Source of the DNA: Cryobacterium sp. PAMC25264
Lineage (GTDB): Bacteria > Actinomycetota > Actinomycetes > Actinomycetales > Microbacteriaceae
DNA: 64,000 nt
Direction of reading: 5' to 3'
NCBI RefSeq assembly: GCF_019443325.1
Contig: NZ_CP080383.1
Location: 3,596,001 to 3,660,000, forward strand
The number at the start of each line of letters is the position of its first letter. Positions within the stretch are counted from its first letter, which is position 1. The notes beneath the pieces are model-generated. The model ran no database searches. It worked only from the letters and a program-made list of their open reading frames with translations, and was not told where the DNA came from. The position numbers were made by a program, and so were the translations under genes. Shown here piece after piece: positions 1-9,177 of the stretch.

Positions 1-1467
1 GTGACGGGCATCGCCCTGTCGACGCAGTCGGTGCAGCCCGGGGATCTGTTCGTTGCCTTGCCCGGCAAGAACGGCCACGGCGCCCAGTACGCGGCACAGG
101 CTGTGCAGGCGGGGGCCGCCGCGGTGCTCACCGACGCGGCCGGTGAGGCGGAGGCGCGGTCCGCCGGGGTGCCCTGCATCATCAGCGACAACCTGCGTGA
201 CCGGCTCGGCGAGCTGAGCGCGTTCATCTACGACACCGCCGACAGCGACCTCGTGATCTTCGGCATCACCGGAACGAACGGTAAAACCACCACCGCCCAT
301 GTGCTCGAGGCGGTGCTCGGCCAGATGGGACTGGTCACGGGCCTGTCGACCACGGCCGAGCGGCACATCGCCGGCGAGGTCTTCGTCTCCAAGCTCACCA
401 CGCCAGAGGCCACCGATGTGCACGCGCTCCTGGCCCGGATGAAGGAGCAGAGCGTGCAGGCCGTGGTGCTCGAGGTGAGCGCCCAGGGTCTCACGCACGG
501 CCGGGTGGACGGCATCGTTTTCGACTGCGCGGGCTTCACCAACCTCTCGATCGACCACCTCGACGACTACGGCACGATGGAGAACTACTTCCAGGCCAAG
601 GAGATCCTGTTCCGCCCGGAGCGGGCGCGCACCGGTGTGGTGAGCATGGAGACCCCGTGGGGCCTCCGGTTGCTCAGTGAGCCCACGATCCCGGTGTCGT
701 CGATCTCAGCGGATGCCGACGCCGACCCGGACTGGCGACTGGAGATTCTCGAGTCCCTGCCCCAGTCGACCCGATTCCGGGTGCAGAACCGGGCCGGTGA
801 CCGCGTGGAGACGACCGTGGCACTGCTCGGCGACCACCTGGTGGCCGACGCGGGCCTGGCCATCGCGATGATCGTCGAGGCCGGCTACCCGGCCGCGCAG
901 GTGCAGGCCGCCGTGCACGACGGCATCCGGGTGTACATCCCCGGGCGCACCGAGAGCGTCTCCGGGCCGACCGGTCCGCGCGTGTACGTGGACTTCGGTC
1001 ACAGCTCCGACGCGTTCGAAAAGACCCTGCGGGCCGTGCGCACGGTCACCCCTGGCCGGGTCATCATGCTCTTCGGCGCCGACGGCGACCGGGACCCGGT
1101 CAAGCGCCCCGAGATGGCCAGGGTCGCGGCGGCCGGCTCCGACATCGTGGTGGTCACCGACCACCACCCGCGGTTCGAAGACCCGGCCAGCATCCGGCGG
1201 ATGCTCGTCGACGCCGCCCGCGAGGCGTTCCCCGGCAAGCAGATCGTGGAGGTGTCGCCGCCCGAGGCCGCCATCGACTACGCGGTGGACCTGGCGCGGG
1301 ACGGCGACGCCATTCTCTGGGCCGGGCCCGGACACCAGGACTACCGGGACATCCGCGGGGTGCGCACGCCCTACTCGGCGCGGGAGCTGGCCCGGGAGGC
1401 CCTCACCCGGCACGGCTGGCCGGCCCAGCAGCCCTCCGAACCCGCCGTCCCCTCCCGCGAACTGTGA
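1..1467 (+). CDS. MurE-like Mur ligase (N-terminus cut by window edge)
   Basis: This is a Mur ligase of the MurE type, the cytoplasmic ATP-dependent enzyme that adds the third residue to UDP-MurNAc-dipeptide. The start resembles an internal part of the MurE N-terminal domain (TGI..., then QPGDLFVALPG and HGA), so the true start is probably upstream. The P-loop GTNGKTTT lies near residue 91, the central-domain EVSAQGLTHGR near 159, and the C-terminal FGADGDRDPVKRPEM near 358. The substrate-selecting loop reads DHHPRFEDP instead of the DNPR of diaminopimelate-adding MurE. The gene stands alone next to the hut operon and not in a cell-wall cluster, so it may be a second MurE paralogue. Its last codons (R-E-L-stop) lie inside a 61-bp palindromic repeat. 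Family is clear; substrate is not. Confidence 0.8.
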   Translation: MTGIALSTQSVQPGDLFVALPGKNGHGAQYAAQAVQAGAAAVLTDAAGEAEARSAGVPCIISDNLRDRLGELSAFIYDTADSDLVIFGITGTNGKTTTAHVLEAVLGQMGLVTGLSTTAERHIAGEVFVSKLTTPEATDVHALLARMKEQSVQAVVLEVSAQGLTHGRVDGIVFDCAGFTNLSIDHLDDYGTMENYFQAKEILFRPERARTGVVSMETPWGLRLLSEPTIPVSSISADADADPDWRLEILESLPQSTRFRVQNRAGDRVETTVALLGDHLVADAGLAIAMIVEAGYPAAQVQAAVHDGIRVYIPGRTESVSGPTGPRVYVDFGHSSDAFEKTLRAVRTVTPGRVIMLFGADGDRDPVKRPEMARVAAAGSDIVVVTDHHPRFEDPASIRRMLVDAAREAFPGKQIVEVSPPEAAIDYAVDLARDGDAILWAGPGHQDYRDIRGVRTPYSARELAREALTRHGWPAQQPSEPAVPSREL

Positions 1468-1516
1468 CTTAAGCACCAAAAACTCGGGTTTTCAGGTGCT
1501 TAGCTCACAGTTCGCG
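1456..1516. repeat. 61-bp palindromic repeat, family 1, copy 1
   Basis: The left arm begins CGCGAACTGTGACTTAAGC and the right arm ends GCTCACAGTTCGCG. The 22-nt arms match at 20 positions around an A/T-rich centre (AAAAACTCGGGTTTT). It lies between the convergent Mur ligase and hutI and supplies the last codons and stop of both, so it probably also ends transcription from both sides. Further copies of exactly the same length are at 51009, 52469 and 56575. Confidence 0.85.
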
Positions 1517-2695
1517 GTGGGCGGGGGCGGCGCGGATGCCCTCGGTCCAGGTGGCCACGCAGAGCGGCACGCCCGGCCGGTAGGCGAGATGGGCCACGGC
1601 GGGGGCATCCAGCACCTGCAGGTCGGCCCGGCCGCCGACCCGCAGCGAGCCCACCGCATCCGGCCCGTGCTCGCGACCGAGCGCCCGGGCCGCGCCCCGG
1701 GTGGCCGCCCAGACCGCCTCGCGCACGGTGAGGCCCATCTGCAGCACCGCTGTGGCCACGCAGAACGGCATCGATGTGGTGTACGAGGTGCCCGGGTTGC
1801 AGTTGCTGGCCAGGGCGATGTGCGCGCCGGCGTCGAGCAGCCGCCGAGCCGGCGGGAACGGTTCGCGGGTGGACAGGTCGCAGGCCGGCAGCAGTGTGGC
1901 CACGGTGTTCGACCCGGCCAGGGCGTCGATGTCGGCGTCGTCGAGGTGGTTGCAGTGGTCCACGCTGGCGCAGCCGAGCTCCACGGCCAGGCGCACCCCG
2001 CCGCTGGAGCCGAGTTGGTTGCCGTGTAGCCGGAGACCGAGTCCGGCCGCCCGGCCGGCGAGCAAGACTTCCCGGCACTCGTCCACATCGAACGCTCCGG
2101 TCTCGCAGAAGGCGTCGATGAAGTCCACGTGCGGGGCCACGGCGGCCAGCATCGGGCCGGTGACCAGGTCGAGATAGGCGCGCCGGTCGATGCCGGGCGG
2201 CACCACGTGGGCACCGAGGAAGCTGACGATGTCGGCCACGTCGGCGGCTGCCCGCGCGCTGCGGAGTTCGCCGTCCACGTCGAGGCCGTAGCCGGTCTTG
2301 GTTTCCAGGAACGTCGTGCCCTGGGCCTCGGCCTCACGGCGAAGACGCCTGGCGTTGGCGACCAAGGCGGCCTCGCTCGCGGCCCGGGTGGCCGTCATCG
2401 TGGCGAGGATGCCGCCGGCCGCGTAGCGCTGACCGGCCATCCGGGCCTCGAACTCCGCGGCGCGGTCCCCGGCGAAGACCAGGTGGGTGTGGCTGTCCAC
2501 CCAGCCGGGCAGCACGGCCCGGCCGCCGACATCCACTCTGCTGTCGGATGGCGGGGCGTCGGCGGCGGGTCCGATCCAGGCAATCCGGCCGTTCTCGATC
2601 ACGAGCGCGGCGTCCGTGAGCCTGTCGTCGTCGTGGCTGAACTCGGCGGACTGGGTGGTCAGCTCGCCGATTCCGGTGAGCAATTCGGCGGTCAT
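1505..2695 (-). CDS. hutI: Imidazolonepropionase
   Basis: HutI hydrolyses 4-imidazolone-5-propionate to N-formimino-L-glutamate, the third step of histidine degradation. The 396-residue product is of normal length for this metal-dependent amidohydrolase. Visible marks are the metal-binding HTHLVFAGDR near residue 68, AGQRYAAGGI near 88, and LSTREPFPPAR in the C-terminal half. It is the last gene of the leftward hut operon and is separated from hutF by 181 bp holding a 38-bp palindrome. The C-terminus (HREL) is encoded by the 61-bp repeat shared with the convergent Mur ligase, so the final residues may have been acquired from the repeat. Confidence 0.93.
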   Translation of the reverse strand: MTAELLTGIGELTTQSAEFSHDDDRLTDAALVIENGRIAWIGPAADAPPSDSRVDVGGRAVLPGWVDSHTHLVFAGDRAAEFEARMAGQRYAAGGILATMTATRAASEAALVANARRLRREAEAQGTTFLETKTGYGLDVDGELRSARAAADVADIVSFLGAHVVPPGIDRRAYLDLVTGPMLAAVAPHVDFIDAFCETGAFDVDECREVLLAGRAAGLGLRLHGNQLGSSGGVRLAVELGCASVDHCNHLDDADIDALAGSNTVATLLPACDLSTREPFPPARRLLDAGAHIALASNCNPGTSYTTSMPFCVATAVLQMGLTVREAVWAATRGAARALGREHGPDAVGSLRVGGRADLQVLDAPAVAHLAYRPGVPLCVATWTEGIRAAPAHREL

Positions 2696-2810
2696 CGGGG
2701 AGCCTTCCGGGTGGGGTGCGCGAGGGGAGCGGAGTGGGCGGAGGAAGGGAAGGATGCCGGACCGGCTGGCAGTACGAACGCCCGCTTATCGCCGACAACT
2801 GCGCCTGTTT

Positions 2811-2848
2811 CGGACAACTGTTGCCGGCGCGCCGGGTGCACGTGTCCG
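2811..2848. repeat. 38-bp palindrome, family 2, copy A
   Basis: This element opens with CGGACAACTGTTG and closes with CACGTGTCCG around a CCGGCGCGCCGG core. It lies in the 181-bp gap between hutF and hutI. Copies of identical length are at 10416 and 49012. The preceding bases (ACAACTGCGCC) resemble the bases preceding copy B. Confidence 0.7.
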
Positions 2849-2876
2849 GAAGGGGAACAGAAGGCCCGGGGCGGGG

Positions 2877-4346
2877 TCATGCGGAGGCCGATGCGGATGC
2901 GGATGCGGCGTCGAGGGCGGCCAGCGCATCACGGAGGAGCGCGGCGGGCGAGCCATCGGACGAGCCGGCGGTGGGCGCGCTGGTGGTAGTGGGGCTGACA
3001 TCGGCGGTGACCGAGAGGGTGGCGGCGGGGGTGCCCACGAGGCGTCCGGTGTCGGCCACGAGGCGGCCGCCCACGATCACCCGGCGCACGTCCGCGGCCG
3101 TGGCGGCGAGCACGAGCTGGCCGGGGTCGGCGCCGACGGTGCGGATGCTGTGCGCGTCGACCTCGACGAGGTCGGCCGGGTCACCCGGCGCCAGGCCGGC
3201 CCGGCCCAGGCCGAGCGAGGCGTACCCGTCGGCGCCGGCCGCCCGCAGGAGCTGCGCCGGGCTGAACCGGCCCCGGGAACCGGAGGCCAGCCGTTCGCCC
3301 ATTTCCAGGCCGCGCATCTCGAGGAACGGGTCGATTACGGCGTTCTGGTCGGAGCCGAGGGCTATCGGCGTGCCCGCGGCGGCCAGCGCGTGCGCGGGGC
3401 CGATGCCGTCGCCGAGGTCGGCCTCGGTGCTCGGGCACATCACCACCGTGACGCCGTGGGCGCCGAGCAGCGCCACATCGTCGGAGCTGAGATGGGTGGC
3501 GTGCACGACGCTCAGCCGTGGGCTCAGCGCACCGAGTCCGGCCAGCACTCCAGTGGGGGTCACGCCGTACGCGGCCTGGCAGTCGACGTTCTCCCGGGGC
3601 TGCTCCGAGAGGTGGATGTGCAGCGGCACGTCAGTGGGCAGCCCGGCCAGGATCTCGCGCATGGCGTCCTGCGGCACGGCTCGCACGGAGTGCAGCGCCG
3701 CGCCGAGGGTGACGAGCGTGGGGTCGGTGGGCCTGGTCGCGGCATCCGTCTCGATCACCGAGCGGAGCGCTGCCCAGCGGCCCAACCAGCCGGCCGCGGA
3801 CCCGTCGCCGAAGCGGCGCTGCTCCGCCATCAGCGGGGCGTCGAAGGCGCCGGCGAGGTAGCTGGTGTCGAGCAGCACCAGACGGATGCCGACCTCGCGA
3901 GCCGCCGTCGCCAACGCGAGTTCCATCGCATGCGCCTGCGGGTATGCAGTGCCGTCTGCCCGATGGTGCAGGTAGTGGAATTCACCCACGGCGGTGTAGC
4001 CGCTGACCAGCATCTCGGCGAAGACGGCCCGGGCGAGCTCGAGGTAGAGCTCGGGGGTCAGCGTCTGGGCGACCGTGTACATGGACTGCCGCCACCGCCA
4101 GAAGTCGCCGCCCTGAGCGTGGGTGCGGCCGCGGAGCGCCCGGTGGAAGGCGTGCGAGTGCGCGTTGGCCAGGCCGGGCAGCACGGTGCCCAGGCGGATG
4201 TCGCGGGTTTCGGCCGCAACACCGTCGGCCCGGTCGATGATGAGGCCGTTCTCGCCCACAGTGAGGCGCACTCCTGCGCTGGGAATTCCGTCGGCCAGCA
4301 GCGTCTCGCACCAGTAGCTGGTCGGGGCCCCGGCTGCGGCGCTCAC
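2877..4346 (-). CDS. hutF: Formimidoylglutamate deiminase
   Basis: HutF deiminates N-formimino-L-glutamate to N-formyl-L-glutamate plus ammonia, which defines the five-step histidine route. The protein is 489 residues, of amidohydrolase fold. It has the metal-binding HSHAFHRALRGR near residue 63, GEFHYLHH near 122, and HLSEQPRE with SVVHATHLS further on. The GTG start overlaps the stop of the preceding amidohydrolase gene (GTGA), showing translational coupling. The C-terminus is rich in Ala and Ser and looks unconserved. The final hydrolysis of N-formylglutamate is probably done by the product of the gene immediately upstream. Confidence 0.92.
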   Translation of the reverse strand: MSAAAGAPTSYWCETLLADGIPSAGVRLTVGENGLIIDRADGVAAETRDIRLGTVLPGLANAHSHAFHRALRGRTHAQGGDFWRWRQSMYTVAQTLTPELYLELARAVFAEMLVSGYTAVGEFHYLHHRADGTAYPQAHAMELALATAAREVGIRLVLLDTSYLAGAFDAPLMAEQRRFGDGSAAGWLGRWAALRSVIETDAATRPTDPTLVTLGAALHSVRAVPQDAMREILAGLPTDVPLHIHLSEQPRENVDCQAAYGVTPTGVLAGLGALSPRLSVVHATHLSSDDVALLGAHGVTVVMCPSTEADLGDGIGPAHALAAAGTPIALGSDQNAVIDPFLEMRGLEMGERLASGSRGRFSPAQLLRAAGADGYASLGLGRAGLAPGDPADLVEVDAHSIRTVGADPGQLVLAATAADVRRVIVGGRLVADTGRLVGTPAATLSVTADVSPTTTSAPTAGSSDGSPAALLRDALAALDAASASASASA

Positions 4347-5551
4347 AACAGTTCCCGGAGCAGGGTGTCGAGCGCATCGACGCCGGCGATGCAGTCCGCC
4401 AGGGTGGCGAATTCCTCGGGCGAGTGCGAGATTCCGGTGGGGTTGCGTACGAACAGCATGGCGGTGGGCACTCGGGCGGCGAGAACGCCCGCGTCGTGGC
4501 CGGCGCCCGTGGAGAGGGCGGGAAGGCCGCCGAGGGTCAGGGCCAACCGGGCGGCCAGCTCGGGGTCGAAGGTGACGGTGCCGGTCCAGGACTCCTCCAC
4601 GACAGTGGCGGCGCAGCCGGTGTGCAAGGCCTGCAGCCGACCGGTGATGTCGGCAACGACGGCGCGGGCCTCGACGTCGGTCTCGGCACGGGCGTCGAGC
4701 CAGGCGGTCACTGCAGACGGGATGACATTGGTGCCGCCGGGCACCGCCTCGATGCGACCGACCGTGGCGCGGGCGCCCGGGCTGGCCAGCGCCGCCTCCT
4801 GCACGGCCAGGATGGCGTGCGCTGCGGCGACCATCGGGTCCCGGCGGCCGGTCATCAAGGTGGCTCCGGCGTGGTTGCCCTGGCCGGTGAAGCTCATGCG
4901 CCAGCGGCCGTGCGCGAGGATCGAGGAGGCCACCGCCAGCGGGGCGCCGAGGTCGATCAGGCCGCGGCCCTGTTCTACATGCAGCTCCAGGAATATGCCG
5001 ATGCGGTCGAGAGCGTCCTGGTCGCGGCCGAGATGTGCCGGGTCGAGTCCGGCGGTCACGGCGGCCTCCGCGAGGGTGATTCCGGAGCGGTCGGTGAGGT
5101 TCCGGGCGACGTCGGCATCGATTGCGCCCGAGAGTAGTCGAGAGCCCAGGCAGGCGACGCCGAACCTCGAGCCTTCCTCTTCAGCGAAGACCAGCACCGC
5201 GCACGGCCGGCCGGGCACGAAGCCGGCGGCCTGCAGCCGGGCGACGGCCTCGAGTGCGGAGACCACTCCGAGCGGCCCATCGTAGGCGCCGCCGCCCGGC
5301 ACGGAGTCGAGGTGACTGCCCAGCACCACGGCGTCCGGCCCCGCCGCCCCCCACCAGGCCCAGGTGTTGGAGTTGCGGTCCACCTCCACGGCCAGGCCGA
5401 GCCGCTCGGCGCGTTCGGTGAACCAGGCGCGCAGCTCGAGTTCGGCTCCCTGCCAGAGATGCCGCGAGTAGCCGCCGGCGCGCAGGTCGCGGCCGGTTCC
5501 GGCGATCTCGTCGAGACCGGCGAGCACGCCGTGGGCGACGAGGTCAGGCAT
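4343..5551 (-). CDS. M20-family amidohydrolase (allantoate amidohydrolase-like) in the hut operon
   Basis: This is a zinc-dependent amidohydrolase of the hydantoinase/carbamoylase group, 402 residues. Metal-ligand motifs are [16 protein letters not shown] near residue 81, EEEGSRFG near 127, ELHVEQG near 190, and a C-terminal GAGHDAG. The ATG at 5551 was chosen because it overlaps the hutU stop (ATGCCTGA) and begins [12 protein letters not shown]; upstream in-frame sequence is only Arg/Pro-rich hutU antiphase. Databases usually call such proteins allantoate amidohydrolase, but no purine genes are near. The position between hutU and hutF, with no classical hutG, suggests it removes formate from N-formyl-L-glutamate. 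That role is inference. Confidence 0.85.
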   Translation of the reverse strand: MPDLVAHGVLAGLDEIAGTGRDLRAGGYSRHLWQGAELELRAWFTERAERLGLAVEVDRNSNTWAWWGAAGPDAVVLGSHLDSVPGGGAYDGPLGVVSALEAVARLQAAGFVPGRPCAVLVFAEEEGSRFGVACLGSRLLSGAIDADVARNLTDRSGITLAEAAVTAGLDPAHLGRDQDALDRIGIFLELHVEQGRGLIDLGAPLAVASSILAHGRWRMSFTGQGNHAGATLMTGRRDPMVAAAHAILAVQEAALASPGARATVGRIEAVPGGTNVIPSAVTAWLDARAETDVEARAVVADITGRLQALHTGCAATVVEESWTGTVTFDPELAARLALTLGGLPALSTGAGHDAGVLAARVPTAMLFVRNPTGISHSPEEFATLADCIAGVDALDTLLRELL

Positions 5552-7325
5552 CGAGCGCATCCGCGGGCGCCTCTGGGGCCGCGGGCGCATTCGTGGTGGC
5601 CGCACCCGCATCCGTCTCCCACATCGGTACTCGCAAGCCGCGCTCGCGGGCTACCTCCTCGGCGCGCTCGTAGCCGGCATCGACGTGGCGCATCACGCCG
5701 GTCCCGGGGTCGTTGACCAGGACCCTGGAGATCTTCTCTGCCGCCAGCGGGGTGCCGTCGGCCACGATCACCTGGCCGGCGTGGATGCTGCGGCCCATGC
5801 CGACCCCGCCGCCGTGGTGGATCGAGACCCAGGTGGCGCCGGACGCGGTGTTCAGCAGCGCGTTCAGCAACGGCCAGTCGGCGATGGCATCCGAGCCGTC
5901 CTTCATGGCCTCGGTCTCGCGGTAGGGCGAGGCCACCGAGCCGGAGTCGAGGTGATCGCGGCCGATCACGATCGGGGCGCTGAGTTCACCGGAGGCGACC
6001 ATCTCATTGAACTTGAGGCCGGCGAGATGCCGCTCCTGGTAACCGAGCCAGCAAATGCGGGCGGGCAGGCCCTCGAAGTGCACCTTCTCGCCGGCCGCGG
6101 TGATCCAGCGGCGCAGGTGCTCGTCGTCGGGGAACAACTCGACGATGGCCTTGTCGGTGGCCGCGATATCGGCCGGGTCGCCGGAGAGCGCCGCCCAGCG
6201 GAACGGGCCCTTGCCCTCGGCGAAGAGCGGGCGGATGTAGGCGGGCACGAAGCCGGGGAAATCGAACGCGCGCTCACAGCCGCCGAGCAACGCCTCGGCG
6301 CGGATGGAGTTGCCGTAGTCGAAGACCTCGGCGCCGGCCTCCTGGAAATCGACCATGGCCTGCACCTGCTTGGCCATCGAGGCCCGGGCCCGCTCGGTGA
6401 ACTCCGCAGGGCTGGCGGCGGCGTAGGCGTGCCACTCGGCAAGAGTCACCCCCTCGGGCAGGTAGGCGAGCGGGTCGTGTGCGCTGGTCTGGTCGGTGAC
6501 GATATCGATGGGTACCTCGCGGGCGCGGAGCTCGGCGAAGACCGTGGCGGCGTTGCCGACCAGGCCCACCGAGAGCGGCCGGCGTTCGGCCTTGGCGGCG
6601 AGCACCCGGGTGAGCGCGTCGTCGATGTCGTCGGTCATCTCGTCGAGGTAGCCGTGTTCCACCCGGCGGGCCAGGCGGGACGGGTCCACGTCGACGATGA
6701 GCACGACGCCCTCGTTGAGGGTGACCGCCATGGGCTGGGCGCCGCCCATGCCGCCGGCGCCGCCGGTAAGGGTGAGGGTGCCGGCCAGTGTGCCAGTGAA
6801 CCTCTTGGCGGCCACGGCGGCGAAGGTCTCGTAGGTGCCCTGCAGGATGCCCTGGGTTCCGATGTAGATCCAGGAGCCGGCGGTCATCTGGCCGTACATG
6901 GTGAGGCCGAGGGCCTCGAGCTTGCGGAACTCCGGCCAGGTGGCCCAGTCCCCGACCAGGTTGGAGTTGGCGATCAGCACGCGCGGCGCCCACTCGTGGG
7001 TGCGGAACACCCCGACGGGCTTGCCGGACTGCACAAGCAGGGTCTCGTCCTTCTCGAGCGTGGTGAGGGTGCGCACGATGGCGTCGTAGGCCTCCCAGTT
7101 GCGGGCGGCCTTGCCGGTGCCTCCGTAGACGACGAGCTTCTCGGGGTGCTCGGCCACCTCCGGGTCGAGGTTGTTCATCAGCATCCGCAGCGGGCCCTCG
7201 GTCTGCCAACTCTTCGCGGTGAGGGTGGTGCCGCGGGCGGCGCGCACGACGCGGGGCGGATGAGCGTCGGTGGGCGTCGCATCCGTCACCGGGGTGGTGG
7301 CGCCGGTCTCGGTCAGGTCGGGCAT
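5544..7325 (-). CDS. hutU: Urocanate hydratase
   Basis: HutU converts urocanate to 4-imidazolone-5-propionate using tightly bound NAD+. The 593-residue product has about 30 extra N-terminal residues compared with the usual 550-560. Key motifs are [25 protein letters not shown], the NAD-binding [11 protein letters not shown], and the active-site Cys stretch [13 protein letters not shown] followed by [18 protein letters not shown]. It follows hutH by 42 bp, and its end overlaps the next gene by 8 bp, so the genes are cotranscribed. The C-terminal tail is rich in Ala and Pro. Confidence 0.96.
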   Translation of the reverse strand: MPDLTETGATTPVTDATPTDAHPPRVVRAARGTTLTAKSWQTEGPLRMLMNNLDPEVAEHPEKLVVYGGTGKAARNWEAYDAIVRTLTTLEKDETLLVQSGKPVGVFRTHEWAPRVLIANSNLVGDWATWPEFRKLEALGLTMYGQMTAGSWIYIGTQGILQGTYETFAAVAAKRFTGTLAGTLTLTGGAGGMGGAQPMAVTLNEGVVLIVDVDPSRLARRVEHGYLDEMTDDIDDALTRVLAAKAERRPLSVGLVGNAATVFAELRAREVPIDIVTDQTSAHDPLAYLPEGVTLAEWHAYAAASPAEFTERARASMAKQVQAMVDFQEAGAEVFDYGNSIRAEALLGGCERAFDFPGFVPAYIRPLFAEGKGPFRWAALSGDPADIAATDKAIVELFPDDEHLRRWITAAGEKVHFEGLPARICWLGYQERHLAGLKFNEMVASGELSAPIVIGRDHLDSGSVASPYRETEAMKDGSDAIADWPLLNALLNTASGATWVSIHHGGGVGMGRSIHAGQVIVADGTPLAAEKISRVLVNDPGTGVMRHVDAGYERAEEVARERGLRVPMWETDAGAATTNAPAAPEAPADALDA

Positions 7326-7367
7326 GAGCGGGGTCTGCTTTCTCGAGAGCTGCGGGGAGAGGACGGG

Positions 7368-8948
7368 TCAGTACAGCGAGCCGGTGACGCTTTGGGCGGC
7401 GGCGAGCACGGCGCCGCTTCGCACGGAGGCGGCGACGGATTCGATATCGGGGGAGAGGAACCGGTCGGGTCCGGGGCCGGCGACCTCACGGCGCACCTCG
7501 GCCAGCACGGCGCCGGTGGCCGGTCCCGGCGTGAGCGGCGCGCGCAGGTCGAGGGCGCGGCTCGCGGTCATGATCTCGATGCCGAGCACCCGGGCGAGAC
7601 CGTCGATGCCGGTGCGGAGCTTGCGGGCGGCGTGCCAGCCCATTGACACGTGGTCCTCCTGCATGGCCGAGGACGGGATCGAGTCGACCGAGGCGGGCAC
7701 CGCGAGGCGCTTGAGCTCGGAGACGATGCCCGCTGCGGTGTACTGGGCGATCATCAGGCCGGAGTCGACCCCCACGTCGTGGGCGAGGAACGCGGGTAGG
7801 CCGTTGCTGCGGGCCGGGTCGAGCATCCGGTCGGTGCGGCGTTCGGACATGCTGGCCACGTCGGCCACGGCGATGGCGAGGAAGTCGAGAACGTAGGCGA
7901 CCGGGGCCCCGTGGAAGTTGCCGTTGGACTCGACGCGGCCGTCGATCGTGACGACGGGGTTGTCGATGGCGCTGGCCAGTTCGCGTTCGGCGATACGGCC
8001 GGCGTGGTCGACGGTGTCGCGCGCGGCTCCGTGCACCTGCGGGGCGCAGCGCAGCGAGTAGGCGTCCTGCACGCGGGTGCATTCCGGACCCTTGTGGCTG
8101 GCCACGATGGGGGAGTCGGCGAGCAGGTGGCGGAGGTTCGTGGCGGCGGCCTGCTGGCCCAGCTGCGGGCGGAGGCCGGCGAGGTCGGCGGCGAAGGTGG
8201 CATCCGTGCCGAGCAGCGCCTCGATGCTCATCGCGGCGGCCACATCGGCGGTGGCGAGCAGCGTGTGCAGGTCGTGCAGGGCGAGGCTGAGCTGGCCGAG
8301 CATGCCGTCGGTGCCGTTGATGAGGGCCAGGCCCTCCTTCTCGGCCAGCAGCACGGGCTCGAGGCCTGCGGCGGCGAGAGCGGCGGCGGCGGGCAGCTCG
8401 ACTCCGGTGCGGTCGCGCACGGTGCCCTCGCCCATGAGTGCGAGGGCGCAGTGGGCCAGCGGGGCCAGGTCGCCGGAGCAACCGAGCGAACCGTACTCCC
8501 GCACGATCGGGGTGATGCCGGCGTTGAGCAGTCCGGCGTAGGCCTCGGCCGTCGACAGGCGGATGCCCGTGCGGCCGGTGAGTAGGGTCGACAAGCGCAG
8601 CAGCATGAGCGCGCGCACCGTTTCCCGTTCCACCTCAGCGCCGGAACCGGCCGCGTGGGAACGCACCAGGCTCTGCTGCAGCCGGGTGCGGTCGGCCGCG
8701 GTGATGAAGGTCGTGGCCAGGGCGCCGAACCCTGTGGAGATGCCATAGTGCGGCTGCACGTCGGTGGCGAGGATCTCGATGGTGGCCCGACTGGCGGCCA
8801 CGGCGGCGCGGGCATCGTCGCCGAGGAGTACCGGGGCGTCGTGGCGGGCTACGGCCACGACATCCGCCACCGAGACCGGGCCGGTGCCCACGGTGACGGG
8901 CGTTGCGGCGGCAATGTGGGTGGGCAGGACGGTGTCGACGGTGTGCAT
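7368..8948 (-). CDS. hutH: Histidine ammonia-lyase
   Basis: HutH removes ammonia from L-histidine to give trans-urocanate, the first step of the pathway. The protein is 526 residues if started at the ATG at 8948 (MHTVDTVLP); upstream in-frame sequence is non-coding. The internally formed MIO cofactor triad is Cys157-Ser158-Gly159 in GSLGCSGDLAPLAH, a known variant of Ala-Ser-Gly. Other family marks are YGISTGFGAL, LINGTDGML and the C-terminal MQEDHVSMGWHAARK. It is the first gene of the operon. An 18-bp palindrome lies about 55-70 bp upstream of the start. Confidence 0.96.
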   Translation of the reverse strand: MHTVDTVLPTHIAAATPVTVGTGPVSVADVVAVARHDAPVLLGDDARAAVAASRATIEILATDVQPHYGISTGFGALATTFITAADRTRLQQSLVRSHAAGSGAEVERETVRALMLLRLSTLLTGRTGIRLSTAEAYAGLLNAGITPIVREYGSLGCSGDLAPLAHCALALMGEGTVRDRTGVELPAAAALAAAGLEPVLLAEKEGLALINGTDGMLGQLSLALHDLHTLLATADVAAAMSIEALLGTDATFAADLAGLRPQLGQQAAATNLRHLLADSPIVASHKGPECTRVQDAYSLRCAPQVHGAARDTVDHAGRIAERELASAIDNPVVTIDGRVESNGNFHGAPVAYVLDFLAIAVADVASMSERRTDRMLDPARSNGLPAFLAHDVGVDSGLMIAQYTAAGIVSELKRLAVPASVDSIPSSAMQEDHVSMGWHAARKLRTGIDGLARVLGIEIMTASRALDLRAPLTPGPATGAVLAEVRREVAGPGPDRFLSPDIESVAASVRSGAVLAAAQSVTGSLY

Positions 8949-9001
8949 GGTCCTATCTGACTCCTGCGCGCGGCCCGGCGCAGCGGCTTTCACCCGTTTG
9001 G

Positions 9002-9019
9002 TGTCTCGTATACGAGACA
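9002..9019. promoter_or_regulatory. Palindromic operator candidate for the hut operon
   Basis: TGTCTCGTATACGAGACA is a perfect 18-bp palindrome. It lies in the 229-bp gap between hutH (leftward) and the DinB-like gene (rightward), close to where a hutH promoter would be. The GTATAC centre resembles GntR-family sites. No regulator gene is adjacent. The rest of the gap shows nothing I can name. Confidence 0.6.
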
Positions 9020-9177
9020 GCGGCGGCCAGGCTGGCCGGGTGCACCCGGTGTTGGACGACGCGCGGGAGCGGCGCCGATGCGCGCGTGGCGTGCCACCCG
9101 CGTACCGGCGCTGTGCCCGCGCAGCTCCGATCAGACCTCGTCGGACTAGGGTGGCATCAATCCATTGGAGGTACCGA

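Noticed and set aside
2487..5285. Open frame of 932 residues on the plus strand
   Set aside because: It lies opposite hutI, hutF and the amidohydrolase, which have clear family motifs. The composition (Arg/Gly/Ala-rich) is that of antisense sequence in high-GC DNA.
5685..7646. Open frame of 653 residues on the plus strand
   Set aside because: It is the antisense shadow of hutU and part of hutH and shows no domain or motif.
8470..8480. Cys-Ser-Gly instead of Ala-Ser-Gly in the HutH cofactor triad
   Set aside because: The Cys-Ser-Gly variant is a known alternative that still forms the MIO group, so it is not evidence of a new enzyme.
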